The notes below the pieces were generated by a model. It was not told where the DNA came from and made no database searches. It worked only from the letters and a program-made list of their open reading frames with translations. 64,000 nt of DNA from Micromonospora chersina. GTDB taxonomy: Bacteria > Actinomycetota > Actinomycetes > Mycobacteriales > Micromonosporaceae. The translations under genes were made by a program, and so were the position numbers. The DNA is taken from assembly GCF_900091475.1 (NCBI RefSeq), contig NZ_FMIB01000002.1, forward strand, positions 3,720,001-3,784,000. The letters run 5' to 3'. This document shows positions 54,112 through 62,778 of the stretch, piece by piece; position 1 is the first letter of the stretch; every line of letters starts with the position of its first letter.

Positions 54112-54741
54112 TCATTCGTCACGGTTCACCGCGTGGAGGCCCGCGTTCCACGTCTCGCGGGTCATCTCGTACTCGACCTCGCCCTGATCGGACCCGGGCA
54201 GCGGGTCGTCGAAGGGCGGGAAGAACGTGCGCACGTGCCGCATGCCGACGGCCTCCATGACGCGTCGGGACCCGGTGTTCACGGCCATGGTCTGCGCGAT
54301 CACCCGGCTCTGCCCGACGGTGTCGAAGGCATGCCGCAGCAGCGCCCGGGACGCCTCACTGGCCAGGCCCTTGCGCCAGTGCCGGCGAAGGAGGCGGTAG
54401 CCCAGTTCGGCGACTGTGGGGTCGTCGGGCTGGTCGGGGCCGTGCGCCGGCGGAAGCATCATGAGCCCGACGAACTCGCCGTCGTCCTCACCCGCCGGCG
54501 GTGTCGAGCCGGGCGCGCCGCCCTCGGTACCGAACGCCATCCAGAAGCCCAGGCCGTCCACCGTGCCGGCCAGCGCCATCCGCTGCGCGTGCGAGTCGAT
54601 CACCTCGTCCCGGGATCGCGCCCGGCCGACGAGGTAGCGGAGCACCTCCGGGTCGGAGTCGAGTTCGACCTCCAGGTCGAGGTGCCGGTCGGCGAGGGGT
54701 ACGAGCAGCAGGCGGTCGGTCCGCAGGAGCGGCTGAGGCAT
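54112..54741 (-). CDS. GNAT family N-acetyltransferase
   Basis: 209 residues from ATG 54741 (MPQPLLRTDRLLLVPLADRH). The RimJ-type GNAT core has GEFVGLMMLPPAHG, then VAELGYRLLRRHWRKGLASE (acetyl-CoA pyrophosphate loop R-x-x-G-x-A/S) and AQTMAVNTGSRRVMEAVGMR. It probably acetylates an amino group of a small molecule or protein N-terminus. It converges with the membrane protein gene, with 4 bases between stops. Confidence 0.88.
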   Translation of the reverse strand: MPQPLLRTDRLLLVPLADRHLDLEVELDSDPEVLRYLVGRARSRDEVIDSHAQRMALAGTVDGLGFWMAFGTEGGAPGSTPPAGEDDGEFVGLMMLPPAHGPDQPDDPTVAELGYRLLRRHWRKGLASEASRALLRHAFDTVGQSRVIAQTMAVNTGSRRVMEAVGMRHVRTFFPPFDDPLPGSDQGEVEYEMTRETWNAGLHAVNRDE

Positions 54742-54851
54742 GCGGCAACGATCACACGACGGTCCCCGCTGACGCGATCCGATTCCCACCGCAGGTCACA
54801 CGCGCTCGCCCGACTGGCGGGGCCAGAACCCCGCGGGGTTACGGTGGGGGC

Positions 54852-55682
54852 GTGGCGCTCTCCCTGGCGATCTCGCCCTGCCCCAACGACACGTTCGTCT
54901 TCGACGCCCTGGTGCACGGCCGGGTGCCCGGCGCGCCGCCGGTCGAGGTGACCTACGCCGACGTGGACGTCACGAACACGGCCGCCGAGCGCGGGGCGTT
55001 CGACCTCGTGAAGGTGAGCTACGCGGCGCTGCCGTGGCTGCTCGACGACTACCACCTGCTGCCCTGCGGGGGCGCGCTGGGCCGGGGCTGCGGGCCGCTG
55101 GTGCTCACCCGCGGCGACCGGGAGGACCTGTCCGGGGCGACGGTGGCGGTGCCGGGTGAGCGGACCACGGCGTACCTGCTGTTCCGGCTCTGGGCGGCCG
55201 ACCAGGCGCCGGCGCGGATCGAGGTGGTGCCGTTCCACGAGATCATGCCCGGCGTGGCGGCCGGGCGGTACGACGCCGGGCTGGTGATCCACGAGGCGCG
55301 CTTCACCTACCCGCGGCACGGGTTGACCGCCCTTGTCGACCTGGGCGAGTGGTGGGAGGGCGACACGGGGCTGCCGATCCCGCTCGGCGCCATCCTGGCC
55401 CGCAAGGGCGCTGTCGACCCGGTCGAGGCGGCCGCCTGGATCCGCGAGTCGGTCCGGCAGGCGTGGGCCGACCCGGAGGCCAGCCGGGAGTACGTGCTCG
55501 CGCACGCGCAGGAGATGGAGCTCGACGTGGTGGACCGGCACATCGGCCTCTACGTCAACGAGTTCACCGCCGACCTGGGAGAGGCCGGCTTCGCCGCCGT
55601 GGAGGCGCTGCTGGGCCGGGCCGCCGACGCCGGGCTCGTCCCTCAGACCTCCAGCTCGCGCGCCACGGCGTGGACCAGCTGA
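54852..55682 (+). CDS. mqnD: 1,4-dihydroxy-6-naphthoate synthase
   Basis: 276 residues from GTG 54852. LSLAISPCPNDTFVFDALVH and TYADVDVTNTAAERGAFDLV, then VKVSYAALPWLL, are diagnostic of MqnD. AGLVIHEARFTYPRHGLTAL carries the catalytic His/Glu region. It converts cyclic dehypoxanthinyl futalosine to 1,4-dihydroxy-6-naphthoate for menaquinone. The 3' end overlaps the convergent cold-shock gene by 40 bases, giving a 13-residue tail (SSRATAWTS) encoded opposite that gene. Confidence 0.92.
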   Translation: MALSLAISPCPNDTFVFDALVHGRVPGAPPVEVTYADVDVTNTAAERGAFDLVKVSYAALPWLLDDYHLLPCGGALGRGCGPLVLTRGDREDLSGATVAVPGERTTAYLLFRLWAADQAPARIEVVPFHEIMPGVAAGRYDAGLVIHEARFTYPRHGLTALVDLGEWWEGDTGLPIPLGAILARKGAVDPVEAAAWIRESVRQAWADPEASREYVLAHAQEMELDVVDRHIGLYVNEFTADLGEAGFAAVEALLGRAADAGLVPQTSSSRATAWTS

Positions 55683-56029
55683 GCGATCTTCTGCGCGGTC
55701 TTCCGGTCCGGGAAGCGGCCCCGGCGCAGGTCCGGCTGGACCTTCGCCTCCAGCACCTTGATCATGTCTTCGACCAGGCCGTGCAGCTCCTCGGCCGGCC
55801 GGCGGCGCAGCTCCGCCACCGAGGGCGGCGCCTCCAGCAGCTTGACCCCCATGGCCTGGGCGCCCCGCCGGCTGTCGACCACGCTGAAATCGACCCGCTG
55901 GCCGCCCTTCAGGTCGGCGACACCCGCCGGTAGCGCGCCCTTGGGCAGGAACACGTCGCCACCCTCGTCGCTGGTGACGAACCCGTATCCCTTGGCCGCG
56001 TCATACCACTTCACTCGACCCGTCGGCAC
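55643..56029 (-). CDS. Cold-shock domain protein, extended
   Basis: 128 residues from GTG 56029. The cold-shock domain (1-65) has RNP1-like KGYGFVTSDEGG and RNP2-like DVFLPKGALPAG, where VFVH is the usual form. The C-terminal ~60 residues are helical and basic (PPSVAELRRRPAEELHGLVE). This long form is typical of actinobacterial CspB-like proteins near the XPB locus. Single-stranded nucleic acid binding is expected. The gene's 3' end overlaps mqnD by 40 bases. Confidence 0.9.
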   Translation of the reverse strand: MPTGRVKWYDAAKGYGFVTSDEGGDVFLPKGALPAGVADLKGGQRVDFSVVDSRRGAQAMGVKLLEAPPSVAELRRRPAEELHGLVEDMIKVLEAKVQPDLRRGRFPDRKTAQKIAQLVHAVARELEV

Positions 56030-56056
56030 GTGAAACCCCTGCTTCGCTCGGAACCT

Positions 56057-56680
56057 CTACCCCTCCCAGGCTAGCCCGATGATCCGGTCCAGCGCCCCCG
56101 GGAATCCGGTGAGATCATCCAGCACCACGTGCGCTCCGGCGGCGCTCAGCTCGTCTTTCGTGCATGGGCCGGTCGCCACTCCCACGCCTGGGATTCCCGC
56201 AGCTTGCGCGGCGGCCATGTCGGCCACGTGATCGCCCACGTAGAGGGTCCCGCCGTGCTCCCGCAGCGCGGTCGCCTTCTGCTCGGCGAACAGGTCGCCG
56301 ACCAGCTCGTCGACGGCGAGGCCGAGGTGGTCCAGGTGCAGCTTCGCGAGCCGGCCGAGCTTGGAGGTCACCACCATGACGCGGCCGCCGCGCCCGTGCA
56401 CCGCACCGATGGCGGCCTCCGCGCCCGGCATGGGCAGGGTCGGGGTGATCGCGTACGCCGGGTAGAGCTCGCGGAACGTACCGACCGCCTCGTCGACCTG
56501 CTCTGGCCGGAACCAGTGGGCGATCTCGGTGCGCAGCGGCGGCCCGAGGCGGGAGACCGCCAGGTCGGCGTCGACCGGCACGCCGGTCAGCGCGGTGAGC
56601 GCCCGGTAGGCGGCCGCGATGCCGGGGCGCGAGTCGACCAGGGTCATGTCGAGGTCGAATCCGACCATGAGCGGGGGCAT
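56057..56680 (-). CDS. HAD-family phosphatase (phosphoglycolate phosphatase-like)
   Basis: 207 residues. Motif I is VGFDLDMTLVDSRPGIAAAY, with Met in place of the more usual Gly of DxDGT. Motif II is VMVVTSKLG, motif III LAKLHLDHLG, and motif IV LYVGDHVADMAAAQAAG. The cap runs about 18-85. It dephosphorylates a small metabolite; the substrate is not determinable. It lies 27 bases beyond the cold-shock start, on the same strand and upstream of it, so the two may be co-transcribed. Confidence 0.87.
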   Translation of the reverse strand: MPPLMVGFDLDMTLVDSRPGIAAAYRALTALTGVPVDADLAVSRLGPPLRTEIAHWFRPEQVDEAVGTFRELYPAYAITPTLPMPGAEAAIGAVHGRGGRVMVVTSKLGRLAKLHLDHLGLAVDELVGDLFAEQKATALREHGGTLYVGDHVADMAAAQAAGIPGVGVATGPCTKDELSAAGAHVVLDDLTGFPGALDRIIGLAWEG

Positions 56681-56741
56681 GCCGAGAACGTACCCGTCCG
56701 ACGGGCGGGACGGCCCCCGGCCGGGCTAGCGTGGAACGACG

Positions 56742-59207
56742 ATGACCACCTCACTCGCCGACCACCTGCGGACCCTCCCCGACGAGTCCCTGGCCGCCCT
56801 CCTCCAGATGCGGCCGGACCTCGTCGTGCCCGTGCCGGCAGACGTCTCCGCCCTCGCCATCCGCGCCCAGTCGCGGGTCTCCGTGGCCCGGGCGCTCGAC
56901 GGGCTGGACCAGTTCACCCTCCTGATCCTGGACGCCGCCCGGCTCACCCGGGACCCGGAGGGCAGCGGCACCAGCACCGAGGCGATCCTGGCCCTGGCCA
57001 CCGCCGGCCCGCACCCGCCCGCCCCGGCCACCGTCCGCGACGCCGTGAACAAGCTCCGCGCGCTCTTCCTGCTGTACGGGCCGGAGCACGACCTGCACGT
57101 GGTGGGCGGCGTCGACGAGGTGTCCCCGTACCCGGCGGGGCTCGGCCGGCCGGCCGCGGAGCTGGACCCGCGCGCGGCGGCCGTCTGCGCGGACCCGGCG
57201 AAGCTGCGGCGGACGCTGCTGTCCGCGCCGCCCTCGGCCCGGGCGATCCTGGACCGGCTCGCCGCCGGCCCGCCGGTCGGCACCGTGCCCGCGGGCGCGC
57301 TGGACGCCCCCGCCACCGGTGAGGAGGACGTCCTCCCGCCGGACCTGGTCAACGGCGGCGCGGCCACCGGCTCCCCGATCCGCTGGCTGGTCGAGCACCG
57401 GCTGCTGGTCCGGATGTCGGCCGTGAAGGGCGGCGGCACCGTCGAGCTGCCCCGCGAGGTGGCGCAACTGCTGCGCCGGGACAGCGGCCCGCTCGGCCCG
57501 CTGCGCACCAGCCCGCCGCTGGTGTCGAGCCCGCCCCGCGAGGCCAAGGCCGTCGACTCGGCCGGCGCCGGGCAGACCATGGAGGTGGTCCGGCACACCG
57601 AGGCGCTGCTGGAGGCCCTGGCCGCCGAGCCCGCCCCGGTGCTGCGCTCCGGCGGTGTGGGCGTCCGGGACCTGCGCCGGCTGGCCCGCGGTCTCGGGCT
57701 GGACGACCCGACCACCGCGCTGATCTTCGAGGTGGCGTACGCGGCCGGGCTGCTCGGCGAGCTCGACCTCACCGGCACGGTCACCGCCCGCTACGGGGGT
57801 GACCAGCAGATCCTGCCCACCGGCGGCTACGAGGTGTGGCGGGCCGCCTCGCTGGCCCAGCGCTGGGAGCAGCTGGCCCGGGCCTGGCTGACCATGACCC
57901 GCCAGGTGGGCCTGGTCGGGCAGCGCGACGACCGCGACCGGCCCATCTCGGTGCTCTCCGCCGAGGCGGAACGGGCCGGCGCGCCGGCCGCGAGGCGCTC
58001 GGTGCTCGCCGTGCTGGCCGACCTGGCCCCGGCGACCGCCCCCACCCCCGACGAGGTGCTGGAGCTGCTGGACTGGCGGGCACCCCGGCGGGCCCGGGGC
58101 CGGGAGGCCGCGCACCGCGAGGTGCTGGCCGAGGCCGCCCAGCTCGGGGTGACCGGGCTCGGGGCGCTCACCTCGTACGGGCGGCTGCTGCTGGCCGAGC
58201 TGACCGACGACGAGCGGGGCGAGGACCCGCTCGGGCTCTACTCGGACGCCGAGTCGGGCGAGCCGTCCACCGCCGTCCGCGCGCTCGACGCGCTGCTGCC
58301 CGCCCCCGTCGACCACTTCCTCGTGCAGGCCGACCTGACCGTCGTGGTGCCCGGCCCGCCCGATCCGGCGCTCGCCGCCGAACTGGACGTGGTGGCCGAG
58401 CACGAGTCGGCCGGCGGGGCGAGCGTGTACCGGGTCACCACGGCCAGCGTGCGGCGGGCCCTGGACGCCGGCTACTCCGCCGACGACCTGCACGCGCTGT
58501 TCCGCCGCCGGTCGCGCACCCCGGTGCCGCAGGGGCTCAGCTACCTGGTGGACGACGTGGCCCGCAAGCACGGCGGGCTGCGCGTCGGCACGGCCGGCGG
58601 CTACGTGCGCAGCGACGACGAGGCGCTGCTCACCGAGGTGCAGGCCGACAAGCGGCTGGAGGCGCTGGCCTTCCGGCGGCTGGCCCCCACGGTGCTGGTC
58701 ACCCCGTACCAGGTGAACCGCATGCTGACCGCGCTGCGCGACGCCGGCTACGCGCCGGTGCCCGAGGACGCCGGCGGCGCGGCGGTGCTCGCCCGGCCGA
58801 AGACCCGGCGGGCGCCGGCCCGGGTGCCGGTGGCCAGCCGCAGCCTCGACCCGCTCGCGGCGCCGCGGCTGCCCATGCCCCGGCTGCTCGGGGTGGTCGA
58901 GCAGATCCGCCGCGGCGAGGCGGCGGCCCGGGCGGCCCGGCGGGCCCCGGAGGTGGTCCGCGGGACGGCGCGCAAGGGTCCAGGGCCGGCGCACACCCAC
59001 AGCGACGCCCTGGCGGTGCTCCAGCAGGCGGTACGCGACAAGGCGCTGGTCTGGGTCGGCTACGTCGACGCGCACGGGGCGACGGCGTCCCGGCTGGTCC
59101 GGCCCGTGTCGATCGGGGCCGGCTACCTGCGCGCCGAGGACGAGCGCACCGAGATGCTGCACACCTTCGCGCTGCACCGCATCACCGCGGCGGTGCTGGA
59201 GGACTGA
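56742..59207 (+). CDS. Helicase-associated (Helicase_C_3) protein with WYL-like C-terminus
   Basis: 821 residues with no helicase Walker motif. The region around 510-640 (FLVQADLTVVVPGPPDPALA and YLVDDVARKHGGLRVGTAGG) matches the Helicase conserved C-terminal domain 3 family (PF13625), related to XPB/Ssl2 N-terminal regions. The last ~60 residues (KALVWVGYVDAHGATASRLV and HTFALHRITAAVLED) look like a WYL domain. The middle contains winged-helix-like segments. In actinobacteria it is normally next to XPB, as here; a shared DNA-repair role is inferred. Confidence 0.88.
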   Translation: MTTSLADHLRTLPDESLAALLQMRPDLVVPVPADVSALAIRAQSRVSVARALDGLDQFTLLILDAARLTRDPEGSGTSTEAILALATAGPHPPAPATVRDAVNKLRALFLLYGPEHDLHVVGGVDEVSPYPAGLGRPAAELDPRAAAVCADPAKLRRTLLSAPPSARAILDRLAAGPPVGTVPAGALDAPATGEEDVLPPDLVNGGAATGSPIRWLVEHRLLVRMSAVKGGGTVELPREVAQLLRRDSGPLGPLRTSPPLVSSPPREAKAVDSAGAGQTMEVVRHTEALLEALAAEPAPVLRSGGVGVRDLRRLARGLGLDDPTTALIFEVAYAAGLLGELDLTGTVTARYGGDQQILPTGGYEVWRAASLAQRWEQLARAWLTMTRQVGLVGQRDDRDRPISVLSAEAERAGAPAARRSVLAVLADLAPATAPTPDEVLELLDWRAPRRARGREAAHREVLAEAAQLGVTGLGALTSYGRLLLAELTDDERGEDPLGLYSDAESGEPSTAVRALDALLPAPVDHFLVQADLTVVVPGPPDPALAAELDVVAEHESAGGASVYRVTTASVRRALDAGYSADDLHALFRRRSRTPVPQGLSYLVDDVARKHGGLRVGTAGGYVRSDDEALLTEVQADKRLEALAFRRLAPTVLVTPYQVNRMLTALRDAGYAPVPEDAGGAAVLARPKTRRAPARVPVASRSLDPLAAPRLPMPRLLGVVEQIRRGEAAARAARRAPEVVRGTARKGPGPAHTHSDALAVLQQAVRDKALVWVGYVDAHGATASRLVRPVSIGAGYLRAEDERTEMLHTFALHRITAAVLED

Positions 59208-59211
59208 GGGT

Positions 59212-59264
59212 CGATGGCTCCAGGTCGGCGCGCCTCGTCGCCGCGCCGCGACCTGGAGCCGTCG
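59212..59264. repeat. CGGCTCCAGGTCGCGGCGCG palindrome, copy 2 (inverted), probable terminator
   Basis: GGCTCCAGGTCGGCGCG pairs with CGCCGCGACCTGGAGCC. On the minus strand its first 26 bases match the element at 42185 exactly. It lies between convergent genes, directly after the 59207 stop, and could terminate both. Confidence 0.72.
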
Positions 59265-59501
59265 TCAGTCGCCGTTGCGGCGCAGGGTGCCGATCACCGA
59301 GACGGCGAGCAGCAGCCCGAACGCGGCCCCGGCCGACTCGCCGACCGAGTCGACGAAGCCCTGCCGCTGCACCAGCAGCCCGAAGAGGAACCAGCCGAAG
59401 ATGCCGGTGGCGGCGGCCGCGTAGCCGACCATGGCCGCGGTCGAGACCTCCTGCTGGCGTGCCCGGTCGTTGTCGGGAAGCACGTCGTGGTCGACGGTCA
59501 T
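59265..59501 (-). CDS. Small two-helix membrane protein
   Basis: 78 residues. Two hydrophobic helices (about 23-44 and 55-71) follow an acidic start (MTVDHDVLPDNDRARQQEVS), with a basic end LRRNGD. No domain is recognised. It starts 104 bases downstream of the L,D-transpeptidase stop on the same strand. Confidence 0.7.
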   Translation of the reverse strand: MTVDHDVLPDNDRARQQEVSTAAMVGYAAAATGIFGWFLFGLLVQRQGFVDSVGESAGAAFGLLLAVSVIGTLRRNGD

Positions 59502-59604
59502 CTCCAGTCCCTCCCGCCCCGTGGTGGACCCGACCTCCAGCGTGGCACCGGGAGGGGTCACCCGGACAGGGGATAAAACCCTGATCCGGGCGGGCGGGTC
59601 ACGC

Positions 59605-60471
59605 TCAGGTGCCGGCGCGGTGGCCGAAGACGACCACGCGGGTGCCGACCGAGCCCAGCTCCCAGAGGCGGACGGCGTCGCGGTGCAGCAGGTTGACGCA
59701 GCCGTGCGAGCCGATCCAGGGGTTGTGCAGGTAGGTGGTGGTCTCGTGGAAGCCGATCCCGCCGTTGAACCGCTGCCAGTAGGGCAGCCACACCTTGTAC
59801 GGGTTGGACCACTCCCGCATGTTCTTCCCACCGACCGTGTAGGTGCCGGTCGGGGTGGCGTAGCCGGCCATGCCGGTGCGGGTCACCGTCGGGCCCATGA
59901 CCACCTTCCCGCCGCGCATCGCGAAGACGGTCTGCCGGGTCAGGTCGACGCAGAAGGTGAGGCCCGAGCCGGCGCGGCAGCGGCTGGTGTCGGTGTCGGC
60001 CAGCCGCTTCGCCACGTCGTACGTGGTGGCGCCGGCGCGGCCGGCGGCCGGGCTGATCCCGTACCGAATCTGGAACTTCTTGATCGCCGCGCAGTCGGCG
60101 GCGGACTGCTTGCCGTCCACGGTCAGCGTCCCGAAGCCGCCCAGCCGGGTCAGGTACGTCTCCACGGCCTTCTGGTGCTCCCCCTGCGGGCACCCGGCGG
60201 ACTTGGAGGGCTTCGGCGTGGCCGGCTTCGGGGTGGTGCTGCGGGAGGGTTTCGGCGTGGCCGTCCGGCTCGGCGTCGCCGACGGGGACGCGGCCGGCTG
60301 CTCCGGCGTGGGCGGCGCGCTCGCCCCCGATGCCTCCTCCGTCACGCCGACGGGGGCCGGGGCGGCGGCCCCGGATCCGTCGCCCTGCGGATCGCGCGCG
60401 CACGCACCGACGCCGACCAGCACGACCGCTGCCAGGCTGACGGCCCGAACGGCGAACCGGACACGCTTCAT
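59605..60471 (-). CDS. L,D-transpeptidase lipoprotein
   Basis: 288 residues from ATG 60471. The signal peptide ends in a lipobox (VLVGVGAC), so it is a lipoprotein. A Ser/Thr/Pro/Lys-rich linker follows. A region with CPQGEHQKAVETYLTRLGGF and AIKKFQIRYGISPAAGRAGA resembles a peptidoglycan-binding helix bundle. The YkuD domain carries HETTTYLHNPWIGSHGCVNL, with the catalytic Cys in HGCVN. It makes 3-3 peptidoglycan cross-links or attaches proteins to the wall. The domain after the linker is unlike the typical Ig-like domain of mycobacterial Ldts. Confidence 0.9.
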   Translation of the reverse strand: MKRVRFAVRAVSLAAVVLVGVGACARDPQGDGSGAAAPAPVGVTEEASGASAPPTPEQPAASPSATPSRTATPKPSRSTTPKPATPKPSKSAGCPQGEHQKAVETYLTRLGGFGTLTVDGKQSAADCAAIKKFQIRYGISPAAGRAGATTYDVAKRLADTDTSRCRAGSGLTFCVDLTRQTVFAMRGGKVVMGPTVTRTGMAGYATPTGTYTVGGKNMREWSNPYKVWLPYWQRFNGGIGFHETTTYLHNPWIGSHGCVNLLHRDAVRLWELGSVGTRVVVFGHRAGT

Positions 60472-60646
60472 GGGCCCTCCCCCTGGACAGTTGTCCCGCT
60501 TGCTAGACGTACGGGAGCAGTGTGACGTTGCCTGTCCAGTGAGTCTTTTTCCGGACACCCATTCGCGTGCAACACTGGATGGTCCGCCTTCGGCAGGTCA
60601 GCCGCCGTGCGGGCGAGAATTTCCGGCTCTTGGAGAGGACGCTGGC

Positions 60647-62326
60647 GTGAGCGGTGGACCACTGATCGTGCAGTCGGACAAGACCCTGCTGCTGGAGATC
60701 GACCACCCCGACGCCCAGGCGTGCCGGATGGCGATCGCGCCCTTCGCCGAGCTGGAGCGCTCTCCCGAGCACGTCCACACCTACCGGCTCACCCCGCTGG
60801 GCCTGTGGAACGCCCGGGCCGCCGGCCACGACGCCGAGGGCGTGGTGGACACGCTGATCAAGTACTCTCGCTACCCGGTGCCGCACGCGCTGCTGGTCGA
60901 CGTGGCCGAGACCATGGACCGCTACGGCCGGCTCCAGCTCGCCAACGACCCGGCGCACGGCCTGGTGCTCCGCGCGCTGGACCGCGTGGTCCTCATCGAG
61001 GTCGCCAAGAGCAAGAAGCTCGCCGGGATGCTCGGCCCGAAGCTCGACGAGGACACCATCCAGGTGCACCCCTCCGAGCGCGGCCGGCTCAAGCAGGCGC
61101 TGCTCAAGCTCGGCTGGCCCGCCGAGGACCTGGCCGGCTACGTCGACGGCGAGGCGCACCCCATCGAGCTGGCCGAGTCCGGCAAGGACGGCGGCAAGCC
61201 GTGGACGCTGCGGTCGTACCAGCGGGAGGCCGTCGAGGCGTTCTGGGCCGGCGGCTCCGGCGTGGTGGTGCTCCCCTGCGGCGCCGGCAAGACCCTCGTC
61301 GGGGCGGCGGCCATGGCCGAGGCCAAGGCCACCACGCTCATCCTGGTCACGAACACGGTCGCCGGCCGGCAGTGGAAGCGCGAGCTGATCGCCCGCACCT
61401 CGCTCACCGAGGACGAGATCGGCGAGTACTCGGGCGAGCGCAAGGAGATCCGCCCGGTCACCATCGCCACCTACCAGGTGCTCACCTCCCGCAAGGGGGG
61501 CGTGTTCACCCACCTCGACCTGTTCGGCGCCCGCGACTGGGGCCTGGTCGTCTACGACGAGGTACACCTGCTGCCCGCGCCGATCTTCCGCTTCACCGCG
61601 GACCTCCAGGCCCGCCGCCGGCTCGGCCTCACCGCGACCCTGGTACGCGAGGACGGCCGCGAGGGCGACGTGTTCAGCCTGATCGGCCCGAAGCGGTACG
61701 ACGCGCCGTGGAAGGACATCGAGTCGCAGGGCTGGATCGCGCCGGCCGAGTGCGTCGAGGTCCGGGTGACGCTAACTGATGCGGAGCGGCTGGCGTACGC
61801 GACGGCCGAGGCCGAGGAGCGGTACCGGATGGCGGCTACGGCTCGGACCAAGTTGCCTGTCGTGCGGGCGCTCGTTGAGCGGCATCCCGACGAGCAGGTG
61901 CTCGTCATTGGTGGGTACATCGACCAGTTGCACCAGCTTGGGGAGTATCTGGACGCGCCTATCGTGCAGGGGTCTACCACCAACAAGGAGCGGGAGCGGC
62001 TGTTTGACGCGTTCCGGTCCGGTGAGGTTAAGACCCTGGTGATTTCCAAGGTTGGGAACTTCTCGATCGACCTGCCTGAAGCCGCTGTCGCGATTCAGGT
62101 GTCGGGGACGTTTGGGTCGCGGCAGGAGGAGGCGCAGCGGTTGGGGCGGGTGCTGCGGCCTAAGGCTGATGGGCGGCAGGCGCACTTCTACACGGTGGTT
62201 TCGCGGGACACGATCGACACGGAGTACGCGGCGCACCGGCAGCGGTTCCTCGCCGAGCAGGGGTACGCGTACACCATCGTGGACGCCGACGACGTCCTCG
62301 GCCCGAAGCTCCCGACGATCGACTAG
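60647..62326 (+). CDS. XPB/Ssl2-type DNA repair helicase
   Basis: 559 residues from GTG 60647, with GGAGAGGACGC upstream. The N-terminal XPB damage-recognition region (1-200) is followed by helicase domain 1. Walker A is VLPCGAGKTLVGAAAMAEA, motif II YDEVHLLPAP, motif III GLTATLVRED. Domain 2 has VIGGYIDQLHQLGEYLDAPI and the motif VI region QRLGRVLRPKADGRQ. It unwinds DNA 3' to 5' and probably aids nucleotide-excision repair. From 61772 to about 62240 its codon use changes sharply (see findings). It is the bacterial ortholog of Rv0861c as I recall it. Confidence 0.94.
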   Translation: MSGGPLIVQSDKTLLLEIDHPDAQACRMAIAPFAELERSPEHVHTYRLTPLGLWNARAAGHDAEGVVDTLIKYSRYPVPHALLVDVAETMDRYGRLQLANDPAHGLVLRALDRVVLIEVAKSKKLAGMLGPKLDEDTIQVHPSERGRLKQALLKLGWPAEDLAGYVDGEAHPIELAESGKDGGKPWTLRSYQREAVEAFWAGGSGVVVLPCGAGKTLVGAAAMAEAKATTLILVTNTVAGRQWKRELIARTSLTEDEIGEYSGERKEIRPVTIATYQVLTSRKGGVFTHLDLFGARDWGLVVYDEVHLLPAPIFRFTADLQARRRLGLTATLVREDGREGDVFSLIGPKRYDAPWKDIESQGWIAPAECVEVRVTLTDAERLAYATAEAEERYRMAATARTKLPVVRALVERHPDEQVLVIGGYIDQLHQLGEYLDAPIVQGSTTNKERERLFDAFRSGEVKTLVISKVGNFSIDLPEAAVAIQVSGTFGSRQEEAQRLGRVLRPKADGRQAHFYTVVSRDTIDTEYAAHRQRFLAEQGYAYTIVDADDVLGPKLPTID

Positions 62327-62499
62327 CTGACTCACGCATTACCAGTCGGTTGCGGCCTGCTGATCGTCGCGGTCCTGGTCTTCGTCTACCTGCGCCTCAG
62401 GTTCGCCAGCGTCCGCTGCTGTTCGGCGGCTTGGCTGCTCCGATGACTGCTCGGCCGAAGTGCCGCCAGCATGAGCCGGCGCGGGTGGTGCGATGAAGT
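62327..62499. other. 173-base intergenic tail after XPB with a hydrophobic open fragment
   Basis: In the frame of XPB after the stop, GLLIVAVLVFVYLRLRF is readable from about 62353 and stops at 62443-62445. There is no start codon with a ribosome-binding site, so it may be a decayed fragment of a membrane protein rather than a gene. Confidence 0.3.
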
Positions 62500-62778
62500 T
62501 CAGTCAAGCGCTCTGTACTCAGCCGGCGGTTCAACAAGTTCCGGTTGCTGGACCCAGTACCTCTCCCCGTAGATCTTCAGCATTGCCCAGTGCCATGCTT
62601 CGTCATGGAAGACGAGTCCTCGGTACGGTGCATCGCTGGCCTCGAAGGGGTACCGCTGCATAGCTGCCGCCTCGGCCTCGGTTGCGTTGAGACCCCCGTA
62701 ACGCCGCATCACCCAAGCAAAGCGTCGGCGCTCGTCTTGCAGGTACTGGACATACTCGCCCTCGCTCCAGTCCGCCAT
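62500..62778 (-). CDS. Hypothetical 92-residue protein
   Basis: ATG 62778 has GGGTAAAGAC upstream. It is a compact protein, rich in aromatic and acidic residues: MADWSEGEYVQYLQDERRRF, then GGLNATEAEAAAMQRYPFEA and FHDEAWHWAMLKIYGERYWV. It lacks signal or membrane segments. Base composition is lower in GC than the upstream genes. The family is not named, but the sequence is protein-like rather than a shadow frame. Its position at the start of the composition change suggests accessory DNA. Confidence 0.7.
   Translation of the reverse strand: MADWSEGEYVQYLQDERRRFAWVMRRYGGLNATEAEAAAMQRYPFEASDAPYRGLVFHDEAWHWAMLKIYGERYWVQQPELVEPPAEYRALD

Noticed and set aside
62353..62445. Small membrane protein gene after XPB
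   Set aside because: A hydrophobic stretch is readable but there is no start codon with a ribosome-binding site; kept only as a possible remnant.
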